A stretch of 64,000 nt of DNA from an uncultured Acetatifactor sp. (lineage in GTDB: Bacteria > Bacillota > Clostridia > Lachnospirales > Lachnospiraceae): contig CAJUAB010000005.1 of the NCBI GenBank assembly GCA_910583845.1, positions 124,001 through 188,000 of the forward strand, written 5' to 3'. Both the position numbers and the translations under genes were made by a program. How positions within the stretch are numbered: position 1 is the first letter of the stretch; each line of letters opens with the position of its first letter. Positions 47,062-54,127 of this stretch are shown in pieces. The notes beneath the pieces are model-generated. The model saw nothing but the letters and a program-made list of their open reading frames with translations. It was not told the origin of the DNA and searched no databases.

Positions 47062-47259
47062 ATGAAGAACCAAAAGGCAGAAGAACTTCAGGAAGCATAT
47101 GAATTGTGTGAAAAAATTTTTTGCACAGGATCTGGAATTATGGAAGCAGGAGATGATTTTGCTCTGGATAATCACGACAAACAGGATTTTTTCAGAATAC
47201 TTTTTGCGCATTTCGCAAAGATAAAGCAAAAGGAGCTTATAAAAGAGGGAATTTATTGA
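47062..47259 (+). CDS. Small hypothetical protein
   Basis: This 65-residue predicted soluble protein is Glu/Lys-rich and helical in both halves (KAEELQEAYELCEKIF, FFRILFAHFAKIKQKEL). GGGAGTGATGGGGC precedes the ATG. It follows the VbhA-like gene by 73 bases and may be cotranscribed. I do not recognise the family. Confidence 0.45.
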   Translation: MKNQKAEELQEAYELCEKIFCTGSGIMEAGDDFALDNHDKQDFFRILFAHFAKIKQKELIKEGIY

Positions 47260-47540
47260 AGACTAATCCGGATTTACGGATGGGATGGCGCCAGCTTCAA
47301 AGTTACCGGGACATCCGGAGAATCTGCCTTTTCTGTAGGAGAAGAAACCAGATTTCCTTTCGTATTTTGACAGACACAAGGAATGTGTAATGTCACATCT
47401 ACATTATAAAGCGATGTATTTTTCTTTGATTTGCCTTGATTGGGTGATTTACAAGGGGAGATTTCCATCACATAGCGAGCTGAAAAATGCGTTAATCAGG
47501 TTGCGGTCAAATTACAATTATGATTTCTGGAGGAAAAAGG

Positions 47541-47954
47541 ATGCTTGATTATATACCATCTCCATCGACGATGACGGAACTGCTTGGGCCATCCCTGTCT
47601 GAAATCTGGGAAGCGTTATGTGCGGCCATTGATGAAAAATATGATATGGAACGGTTATGGAATACCGGCGGCAGGAATTGGACTTACGAGTACAAATATC
47701 GGAGAGGCGGAAAAACACTTTGCTGCCTGTATGCAAAAAAGAATTGCCTTGGTTTCATGATTGTTTTTGGAAAAAATGAAAGAACGAAATTTGAAGAGAT
47801 AAGGGATGTGCTTTCCGAGGCCGTTTGCAGGCAATATGATGAAGCGAAGACCTATCATGACGGGAAATGGGTAATGTTTGAACCCGCCAATACGGAGGAT
47901 ATTGAGGATTATATGAAGTTGTTGTCCATTAAGAGGAAACCGAATCGAAAATAG
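47541..47954 (+). CDS. DUF3788-like protein
   Basis: This 137-residue cytoplasmic protein has features of the DUF3788 family: LGPSLSEIWEALCAAIDEKY, WTYEYKYRRGGKTLCCLYAKKN, and GKWVMFEPANTEDIEDYMKLLSIKRKP at the end. Several family members sit near accessory genes; their function is unknown. GGAGGAAAAAGG lies directly before ATG 47541, which decides it over an earlier in-frame start. Confidence 0.75.
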   Translation: MLDYIPSPSTMTELLGPSLSEIWEALCAAIDEKYDMERLWNTGGRNWTYEYKYRRGGKTLCCLYAKKNCLGFMIVFGKNERTKFEEIRDVLSEAVCRQYDEAKTYHDGKWVMFEPANTEDIEDYMKLLSIKRKPNRK

Positions 47955-48422
47955 AACGGACAGGATGTGTGGGAGATTTGTGCCAAAGACGGACGCATAA
48001 TGGGCTATGTAACCTGAATCCGGCAACCAGTATCACGCAAATGTGGGGAGGCTGTTTACCGCGGCAGGTGGCGGGAATGATTTTTCCAATACGCTTTGGC
48101 AGAAAAGCCAAACAGGGATTCAGCGGATTCTGTTCTGGAAACAAGTATTGGCGTCAACAAAAAATCATGAAGGAATTGAAAGGAGACCGGCGGTCAATCC
48201 CCTATTCCCAAAATACAGGCCATCACAGACATTGAAACAGGCGTACAGGCAGTTGAGTATTTTATTCGAACGGGAGAACTGTATCCAGGCATCAGCTGGC
48301 TGCATGAATTTTAATGATTCCAGTTCATGCGCCTGCATATTGAATGTGGTATTTTTTTCATGTTCCACATTCCCAAACGGGGCAAGTTCCCGTTCAAACA
48401 GTTCGGTTTTGATGAGTGATCA
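47955..48422. other. Gap with a possible degenerate gene fragment
   Basis: No intact gene is supported in these 468 bases. On the minus strand, the frame ending at 48165 reads protein-like for about 75 residues (ELFERELAPFGNV, FNMQAHELESLKFMQPADAW) but has no start or ribosome site at its upstream end, so it may be the remains of a mobile-element gene. I cannot name the family. Confidence 0.4.
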
Positions 48423-48758
48423 TTATTGCCTGGAAAAAACAAGCATGCAGTTCTCTAAATCATCGGTGTCCTTTTCGGATATGTAGATCTGAGCCGACAG
48501 AGATAAATCATTTCCTGAAAATTTTTCGCTTTGAAACAATTCGCTCACGATGTGCCAGTTTTCACTTGCATTTTCCGTCTCGAACCAGATTCCCATTAAG
48601 GGGCCAGGTTCTCCGGCCTCTGTGTCTATAAAATCATATCCGTTGCTCTGTATGAAAGAACCCGATACTTCCTCAATGCGGTCGGATACAGTATATCTCA
48701 GATCCAAATCAGCATTTTCGAGTTTTCCAGGATTTAATACTACAATGATTGTCTGCAT
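48423..48758 (-). CDS. Hypothetical protein
   Basis: This 111-residue protein begins at an ATG with GGAGGATAAAAT before it. It opens with a beta strand (MQTIIVVLNPGKLEN) and holds a possible strand-helix pattern (LMGIWFETENASENWHIVSELFQSEKF). No signal peptide or membrane segment. The opening resembles immunity or accessory proteins of mobile regions, but I do not recognise the family. Confidence 0.6.
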   Translation of the reverse strand: MQTIIVVLNPGKLENADLDLRYTVSDRIEEVSGSFIQSNGYDFIDTEAGEPGPLMGIWFETENASENWHIVSELFQSEKFSGNDLSLSAQIYISEKDTDDLENCMLVFSRQ

Positions 48759-49071
48759 ATTTTATCCTCCATAACCGGCTTGGCGGTTCGTTTACTGTCC
48801 CGAGTATAACATACCTCCCTGTTGAAAACAATCCCTGTTCTATGTCCGTCTCTTGACTTCTTTGGACAACTTCTCCGGACGGTCTGGATTTTGGCCGTTG
48901 CCGTTTTATCATAGAAAACGGGAACAGAATTTGCGCCAAAGGAACCGTGGGCCCAAAGATATGTATTGTGGAAATGAGCATAACAGTCTATGTATAAGAA
49001 ATAGCTTTCATTTTTGGATAAACAGATATATAATAAAGCAACGGCAAATCGGAATTCAGGGAGGAAGAGGT

Positions 49072-49464
49072 ATGAACATCCCATTATTTATTGTTTCTTT
49101 TGTAGCAGTTTTTGCTTTTATATATATACTATATTGCCGGGGATTTGCAGTCCTGAGAAAAACTTGCGCAATTATGATTGTGTTTCGCCATGGCAAAAAT
49201 GCAGATAAAGCAGCTTTGGATTCCTGTACCGGCTGGGTTATGCATGTAGGAAGATTTCGCGAAAGCAGGACATACGAGTTCTTCCTGGATGCACAATTAT
49301 CAAAAGGAAATGTAGAAGTAATTCTACTGGACAGGAAAAAGCAACCATTGATGATATTAAACCCGCAGGCTCCTACCGGCAAAACAGAGTTAGATGTAAA
49401 AAATAAATATTATTTGCGCTGGGAATTCAAGGGGGTCACTGGTAAGTGTGAGCTGCGATGGTAA
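49072..49464 (+). CDS. Small single-span membrane protein, unknown
   Basis: This 130-residue protein has an N-terminal membrane anchor (IPLFIVSFVAVFAFIYILYC, about 3-22) and a soluble beta-rich part (TYEFFLDAQLSKGNVEVILLDRKKQPLMILNP, YYLRWEFKGVTGKCELRW) that looks like a small beta sandwich. GGAGGAAGAGGT lies directly before the ATG, and TATAAT-like sequence is seen near 49028. The 48759-49071 gap serves as promoter region for this and the divergent gene. Function unknown. Confidence 0.65.
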   Translation: MNIPLFIVSFVAVFAFIYILYCRGFAVLRKTCAIMIVFRHGKNADKAALDSCTGWVMHVGRFRESRTYEFFLDAQLSKGNVEVILLDRKKQPLMILNPQAPTGKTELDVKNKYYLRWEFKGVTGKCELRW

Positions 49465-49573
49465 GAAGAACCATTTGCGGTTGACCGGGAAGCCGCAGAA
49501 AGTGTAAAATGGGGATTTGCACACTTTCTGCGGAGATTGCGTACTAAGACAGACTTGTCAAGGAGAGGAACCT

Positions 49574-50062
49574 ATGGGAATGACAGGCACTTATATAGCG
49601 ATTGAGAATTTTCTGTTAAGCCAAATGATCAATGGGGAAAAAAGCATTCTTGAGATGGACCCTACGCAATATCCATCCTTAGATGTGGATCAATCATGGC
49701 GGGCCATACAGTATCTCCTATGTAAAGATCTTGAAAATGGAAAGCCGCCTATGGGTTATGTTGTTCCAATAAGGGATGAAAACGAGTTGGATTGCGAATT
49801 AGAATTTGGAGCATTTTATATTACCGCGCAACAAGTTAAGGAGGCAGCCAATTTCCTGAACTCATTGGACGATCCTGTTTTGAAAAACATGTATGATTTT
49901 AAGGCAATGCAAGAAAATGCGGTATATCCGCTTCAAGGAAACGAAAATGAAATGGACTCAGGAGCCTTTTATGAGTACATATATTCCTATCTGATAAAGT
50001 TGAGAGAGTATTTTAATCAAACAGCAGAAAAAGGGTTTGCTATTATTTTATATTTCAGTTAA
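49574..50062 (+). CDS. DUF1877 (YfbM-like) protein
   Basis: This 162-residue cytoplasmic protein matches the YfbM/DUF1877 pattern: GMTGTYIAI start, DPTQYPSLDVDQSWRAIQYLL, GAFYITAQQVKEAANFLNSL and AFYEYIYSYLIKLREYFNQTAEKGFAIILYF. Function unknown; the family is widespread in bacteria. CAAGGAGAGG precedes ATG 49574, favoured over the open frame upstream. Confidence 0.85.
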   Translation: MGMTGTYIAIENFLLSQMINGEKSILEMDPTQYPSLDVDQSWRAIQYLLCKDLENGKPPMGYVVPIRDENELDCELEFGAFYITAQQVKEAANFLNSLDDPVLKNMYDFKAMQENAVYPLQGNENEMDSGAFYEYIYSYLIKLREYFNQTAEKGFAIILYFS

Positions 50063-50068
50063 GTATGA

Positions 50069-50539
50069 GTGTGTACTCACGGAATGAAATCTTTTGGACC
50101 AAATTTCCCGCAAATTTTAATCTTTATCACAGAGAATGACGTAATGGGAAAAGGGCTGCCGCTCTATCCGATTGAGCGGTGCTTTTTAGGAACCGGGGAA
50201 AGATTTGAGGACGGTTCGCACATACTGTATGTAAATGGCGCTTACCGTGGAGATACGCCAATCGGGAAGTTAATGCATGACTTCTCCTGCACAGACGCAG
50301 CGGATATGTACTATGGGACACTGGCGGACAGGGTGAGATTTTTCAAAGAGAGCAAGGAGGGAATCGAGATTATGTGCCGTGCTATGGAAGATATGAGGAA
50401 TCAGACATTGAAAGAGGGAGCAATCAATTCCGCAAGGAGAATGTTGGCAGATGGGATTTTGACGCTTGAAAAAATTGCGGAATACGCAGGACTTCCACTT
50501 GACGAAGTGAAAAAACTGGAAGCAGAACGGACAGCATAG
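50069..50539 (+). pseudogene. C-terminal remnant of a PD-(D/E)XK nuclease-family transposase (Rpn-like)
   Basis: The frame encodes the family's C-terminal part: FITENDVMGKGLPLYPIERCF, GSHILYVNGAYRG, PIGKLMHDFSCTDAADMYYGTLADRVRFFKES, and a C-terminal EGAINSARRMLADGILTLEKIAEYAGLPLDEVKKLEA helix pair. The N-terminal nuclease core (about the first half of the roughly 280-300-residue family) is absent, and the first 15 or so residues do not fit, so this is a 5'-truncated relic. No ribosome site is convincing. Confidence 0.7.
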
Positions 50540-50548
50540 TAAAACCGT

Positions 50549-50585
50549 AGGCCGGGAATCTAAAAAACAGGTTCCCGGCCTTATT
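50549..50585. terminator. Bidirectional terminator
   Basis: AGGCCGGGAA (50549-50558) pairs perfectly with TTCCCGGCCT (50572-50581), followed by TATTTT. It lies between the relic and the convergent HxlR gene. Confidence 0.8.
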
Positions 50586-50909
50586 TTACTGCTGTTTTTT
50601 ATACTCTATTCCCCATGCTTCCATAGCATTGATAATCGGAAGCATGGACTCCCCTAATTCACTAAGGGCATATTCCACTCTTGGCGGCACTTCGGGATAC
50701 GCAGTACGGGTAACAATCCCGTCACTTTCCATAGAGCGTAAACTGTCTGTTAAAACTTTCTGACTGATACCCTCCAATGATTTTTGAAGCTCATTGAACC
50801 GCCACGGTCTGACACGGAGATTACGCATAATCAATAATTTCCATTTGTTCCCGATAAGCTGTACAGTTGTAGCAACCGGGCAAGCCGGGAGTTCTTCTTT
50901 CTTAACCAT
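50586..50909 (-). CDS. HxlR-family winged-helix regulator
   Basis: This 107-residue protein is a typical HxlR regulator (CPVATTVQLIGNKWKLLIMRNL, RFNELQKSLEGISQKVLTDSLRSMESDGIVTRTAYPEVPPRVEYALSELG). The conserved N-terminal Cys (Cys11 in LPACPVA) is the residue that senses oxidants or quinones in YodB/HypR-type members. ATG 50909 has AGAGGT before it. It is divergent from the ACGX peptide/radical SAM/MDR genes; regulators of this class commonly control an adjacent quinone or aldehyde reductase, which suits the MDR gene (inference). Confidence 0.9.
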   Translation of the reverse strand: MVKKEELPACPVATTVQLIGNKWKLLIMRNLRVRPWRFNELQKSLEGISQKVLTDSLRSMESDGIVTRTAYPEVPPRVEYALSELGESMLPIINAMEAWGIEYKKQQ

Positions 50910-50957
50910 AGCAATACCTCTTTTCTGTTGACATATCAAAACAAATGTTACACTCAA

Positions 50958-50986
50958 ATTATAATGTAATGCGCTTCTTAAATCAA
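50958..50986 (-). promoter_or_regulatory. Promoter of the HxlR gene
   Basis: On the minus strand TTGATT (complement of 50981-50986), 17 bases, a perfect TATAAT (complement of 50958-50963). Confidence 0.65.
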
Positions 50987-51048
50987 CTTATAGTATATCA
51001 AATTTTTTTTTCATGCTTGGATGGCTAAATCACACAAAACTTACAAAA

Positions 51049-51096
51049 AAGTAACTACCTGATAAAAAGGTGCGTACTTCCAAATAACAGGGAAGT
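51049..51096. promoter_or_regulatory. Two overlapping dyads, candidate HxlR operator
   Basis: AAGTAACTACC (51049-51059) faces GGTGCGTACTT (51069-51079), matching at 8 of 11 positions. A second dyad, ACTTCC (51076-51081) and GGAAGT (51091-51096), overlaps it. A TAAAAT box at 51100 follows. The position suits control of the peptide operon. Confidence 0.45.
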
Positions 51097-51157
51097 CTGT
51101 AAAATAAAAATTACAGAGAGGAAAACCTCTCAAAAAACAAAACAGGAGGTAATAAAA

Positions 51158-51412
51158 ATGGCACTTTCAAATTTATCTGGTTGGAATGACGATACGGGGG
51201 TTTCTTCCGCTTGCGGCACTGCCTGCGGTGCTGCTGACAGGCCCGCGGAAGCTCCGTCTGCCTGCGGTGCTGCTGACAGGCCTGCGGAAGCTCCGTCTGC
51301 CTGCGGTGCTGCTGACAAGCCCGCGGAAGCTCCGTCTGCCTGCGGTGCTGCTGACAAGCCTGCGGAAGCTCCGTCTGCTTGCGGTTCTGCCTGCGGTGCG
51401 TCTGACAAATAA
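51158..51412 (+). CDS. ACGX-repeat peptide, probable RiPP precursor
   Basis: This 84-residue peptide starts at an ATG after AGGAGGTAATAAAA. A 17-residue leader (MALSNLSGWNDDTGVSS) is followed by a core made of Ala-Cys-Gly-X units. Seven Cys are present (19, 23, 36, 49, 62, 75, 79), all in ACG triplets. Residues 22-73 are four copies of a 13-residue unit beginning ACGAAD(R/K)PAEAPS. It matches what I recall of the ACGX-repeat peptide family, whose members sit next to a dedicated radical SAM/SPASM enzyme, here 117 bases downstream. The likely product is a peptide with Cys-derived crosslinks (thioethers), a natural-product class (inference). No peptidase or exporter gene is adjacent. Confidence 0.8.
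   Translation: MALSNLSGWNDDTGVSSACGTACGAADRPAEAPSACGAADRPAEAPSACGAADKPAEAPSACGAADKPAEAPSACGSACGASDK
51221..51376 (+). repeat. Four 39-bp tandem repeats in the precursor gene
   Basis: Four in-frame 39-base units encode the 13-residue ACGAAD(R/K)PAEAPS block. Units differ by a few bases (AGG to AAG giving Arg to Lys, and CCC/CCT), which suggests recent expansion by slippage or recombination. Confidence 0.85.
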
Positions 51413-51528
51413 TTCCAACTAAAAGACGTTTTACATTGCCTGCTCCCGGGGTGTCTGCTCCGGGGGCCTATTACAAAATATCCGGCTGTATACCGTTCTT
51501 TATAGAAAATTTGCAGGGAGGTTTTGCT

Positions 51529-52560
51529 ATGAAACAATATTTTGCTTTTCAATGGCACATTACGGACGAGTGCGATCAACGCTGCAAGCATTGTTACATT
51601 TTCTCTGAAAATAATTGTAAAGCATTAGGTAGTATGTCTTGGGAACAAATGCAGTCTGTCTTTGAAAACTGCCTTGAAATGTGCAATAAATACAATCGCC
51701 TGCCATATTTTTACCTCACTGGCGGCGACCCTATTCTGCATCCCGATTTTTGGAAGCTGCTAAATCTGTTCAAAGAAAGGGTCATACCTTTTACAATACT
51801 TGGTAATCCATTTCACTTAAATGACGATGTATGCAGGCAGCTAAAAGATATGGGCTGTGAAAAATATCAAATGTCCCTTGACGGTATGGAAAAAACGCAT
51901 GACTGGTTTCGCAAACCCGGCTCTTTTCACTGCACACTGGAAAAAATACAGTGTATCAAAAAAGCGGGAATACGTTCCGTCATTATGACAACCGTATCCG
52001 GGACAAATATTTCTGAAATCCCCGATATTATAGACACCGTGGTAAAGCATAAAGTAGATGTGTTCGCATTTGCCCGCTACTGTCCCACAAGCGGGGAGAA
52101 AGAAACGGGAATGACCCCGCAGGAATACAGGGCATTATTAGATACCTGCTATGCAAAATTCAAAGCCTATGAAGCGGCGGGTTGTGAAACATATTTTAAC
52201 TTAAAAGACCATCTTTGGACGCTGTATCTGTATGAAAAAGGCATTTTCAAAATTCCGGAAGGCGCAAAGCCGGATATGATATACGGCGGCTGTAATTGCG
52301 GCAACTGCCATTTAACGATTTTACCTACGGGGGATATATATGCCTGTCGGAGATTGCATAGCAGGGTAGGAAATGTCTTCACTGACAGGATGGCCGATGT
52401 CTGGATCGGTAAAAACATGGAAAGCTACCGGGATTATGGAAAATTTGAAAAATGTGCAAAATGCGAGCTGTTAAGGTTCTGTCGTGGCTGCCCCGCTGTG
52501 GCATATGGTACAAACGGCAATTTCTATGGCACAGACCCGCAATGTTGGAAGGAGTGTTGA
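51529..52560 (+). CDS. Radical SAM/SPASM peptide maturase, ACGX type
   Basis: This 343-residue enzyme has the radical SAM [4Fe-4S] motif Cys15-x3-Cys19-x2-Cys22 (CDQRCKHCYIF), a GGDP segment and a SPASM-type C-terminus with many Cys: 255, 257, 260 (GGCNCGNC), CRRLHSRVGNVF, then 309, 312, 318, 321 and 339, 343. SPASM clusters occur in peptide-modifying enzymes that form thioether or C-C bonds. Its place right after the ACGX peptide indicates that peptide as substrate. ATG 51529 has GGGAGGTT before it. A GC-rich hairpin with no T run (51440-51466) lies between the two genes. Confidence 0.88.
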   Translation: MKQYFAFQWHITDECDQRCKHCYIFSENNCKALGSMSWEQMQSVFENCLEMCNKYNRLPYFYLTGGDPILHPDFWKLLNLFKERVIPFTILGNPFHLNDDVCRQLKDMGCEKYQMSLDGMEKTHDWFRKPGSFHCTLEKIQCIKKAGIRSVIMTTVSGTNISEIPDIIDTVVKHKVDVFAFARYCPTSGEKETGMTPQEYRALLDTCYAKFKAYEAAGCETYFNLKDHLWTLYLYEKGIFKIPEGAKPDMIYGGCNCGNCHLTILPTGDIYACRRLHSRVGNVFTDRMADVWIGKNMESYRDYGKFEKCAKCELLRFCRGCPAVAYGTNGNFYGTDPQCWKEC

Positions 52561-52562
52561 AA

Positions 52563-53537
52563 ATGAAAGCTGTAATTCTGACAAAACCCACTGAAAGTAC
52601 AGAGGTAAAAATATCGGAATATCCCACGCCTGCGGTAAAGCCCGGCTGGGTGCTTGTCCGGATCAAGTCTTTTGGCATGAACCATTCCGAGCAGATATTA
52701 CGGAAATCAGAAATATCTGCCCCGTACATTCAAAAACCTATTATTCCCGGCATTGAATGTGCCGGGGAGATTGCGGACGCTTCCGATACTGCCTTGACTG
52801 CCGGGCAGAAAGTGATTGCCCTCATGGGAGGCATGGGACGAGAGTTTCATGGCAGCTATGCAGAATATGCCCTGCTTCCCGCACATCATGTTTTTGCGGT
52901 AGACACTGACCTGTCATGGGATCGGCTTGCGGCGATACCCGAAACCTACTTTACCGCATGGGGCTCTCTCTTTGAATGTCTTTCCTTAAAAAGCAGCGAC
53001 CACCTGCTTGTCCGGGGCGGTACTTGCGCTTTAGGGTATGCAGCTATTCAGATTGCAAAGGCTTTAGGCTGTAAAGTTATCGCAACCACCCATAAAGAAA
53101 GTAAAATGCATTTATTGACCGATTGCGGGGCAGACATGGCTTTACTTGACAATGGCTCATTAAAGGGGCAGGTTTCCGGCATTACAAAAGCGTTAGAGCT
53201 GGTTGGAATAAAGACGCTTAAAAGTACTCTGTCCTGTATGGAAAAAGGCGGGATCGTCTGCAATACGGGCAATCTTGGCGGCATATATACATGGAATGGT
53301 TTTGACCCGATCAAAGACATTCCAAACGGTATCTACTTGACAGGTTTTTTCAGCAACATGCCTACACAGGAGACAATCAATGAACTATTTGCTTTTCTGA
53401 ATACACATAACCTTACCCCTCATATCGGAAAACGTTACCTTTTTACGGATATTGCAAAGGCTTGTGAGGATATGGAGAGCGGTACAATAAACGGTAAAAT
53501 TGTGATTGAGGTGAACGGTGGTGGTCTGAATGCTTAA
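52563..53537 (+). CDS. Zinc-independent MDR-family oxidoreductase (quinone reductase-like)
   Basis: This 324-residue medium-chain dehydrogenase/reductase has a GroES-like N-terminus (MKAVILTKPTESTEVKISEYP, GIECAGEI) and a Rossmann motif in LVRGGTCALGYAAIQIAKALGCKVIATT (the usual GGxGxVG is GGTCALG). The catalytic-zinc Cys-His pattern of alcohol dehydrogenases is not visible, so it resembles quinone oxidoreductases and enoyl reductases. It starts 2 bases after the radical SAM stop with GGAAGGAG overlapping that gene, so it is cotranscribed. It may act on the peptide, or be the original HxlR target beside which the peptide genes were inserted (inference). Confidence 0.85.
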   Translation: MKAVILTKPTESTEVKISEYPTPAVKPGWVLVRIKSFGMNHSEQILRKSEISAPYIQKPIIPGIECAGEIADASDTALTAGQKVIALMGGMGREFHGSYAEYALLPAHHVFAVDTDLSWDRLAAIPETYFTAWGSLFECLSLKSSDHLLVRGGTCALGYAAIQIAKALGCKVIATTHKESKMHLLTDCGADMALLDNGSLKGQVSGITKALELVGIKTLKSTLSCMEKGGIVCNTGNLGGIYTWNGFDPIKDIPNGIYLTGFFSNMPTQETINELFAFLNTHNLTPHIGKRYLFTDIAKACEDMESGTINGKIVIEVNGGGLNA

Positions 53538-53700
53538 GGCTGTTACAGTCAAAGAAGCGCAGATAAACAGACTTAAGGCGGAAATAGGAACCGCAGACGC
53601 TATCATGACCGGGGCCGGGCTCTACCGCTGCCGGATTTACTTATACAGGAAGCTGGTTTCGTCAATACTTTTTGGATTCTGAAGGCCCGCCTTGGCGGTA
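53530..53700 (+). pseudogene. Frameshifted 5' fragment of a SIR2-family deacetylase gene
   Basis: The ATG at 53530 overlaps the MDR stop. The frame reads QINRLKAEIGTADAIMTGAGL, like the NAD-binding start of Lachnospiraceae sirtuins, then the next frame continues TAAGFTYTGSWFRQYF, so about two bases of the GAGLS(T) motif are missing. Homology ends near 53690 and the rest of the gene is gone. Confidence 0.6.
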
Positions 53701-53706
53701 TTGATT

Positions 53707-53910
53707 TCAATGTACTGGGCAAATCCGGCGAAACTCGTCCGCAAACTTAAAATAAATGCTGCTTAAGAGCTCTGCCCCTTCCGCGTTCAGCCGGGCCAGT
53801 ACATCCGCGAGCTCAAGGGGGTCTTTATTAGGTTGAGAACCAATCTTCATTGCAAAGTTTCTTTTGCTGTATTGACAAATTTCGCTTAAACGAATATGAT
53901 TAAATTGCAT
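53707..53910 (-). CDS. Small orphan frame, possibly a gene fragment
   Basis: This 67-residue frame contains KDPLELADVLARLNAEGAELLSSIYFKFADEF, which looks protein-like, but its start has no clear ribosome site and it lies among relics. It may be a remnant of a mobile-element gene. Confidence 0.3.
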   Translation of the reverse strand: MQFNHIRLSEICQYSKRNFAMKIGSQPNKDPLELADVLARLNAEGAELLSSIYFKFADEFRRICPVH

Positions 53911-53941
53911 TTTGTATCTACGGTCTGTGAGGTGTCAGAGT

Positions 53942-54127
53942 ATGAATGGTTATATTACAGTTCAAGAAGCCGCTGATAAATGGGGTATTACTCCACGTCA
54001 AGTGCAAATTCTTTGTAAGGCAAACCGTGTTGTCGGGGCTGCTCGTATGAGCCGTATTTGGATTATTCCAGAAGATGCTGAAAAGCCGACAGACAATAGA
54101 AGAAAGGCGGAGTATTGCAATGAATAG
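53942..54127 (+). CDS. Small helix-turn-helix protein, probable controller of the restriction system
   Basis: This 61-residue excisionase/MerR-like HTH protein (YITVQEAADKWGITPRQVQILCKANRVVGAARMSRIWIIPEDAEKPTD) is probably DNA-binding. Its last 8 bases overlap the Type IIG gene start, so they share a transcript and probably coupled translation. A control role like that of C proteins in restriction-modification systems is inference from position; the fold differs from classical C proteins. Confidence 0.8.
   Translation: MNGYITVQEAADKWGITPRQVQILCKANRVVGAARMSRIWIIPEDAEKPTDNRRKAEYCNE

Noticed and set aside
48043..48486. 147-codon + strand frame
   Set aside because: No ribosome site, low-complexity C-terminus, and it overlaps the better-supported minus-strand gene.
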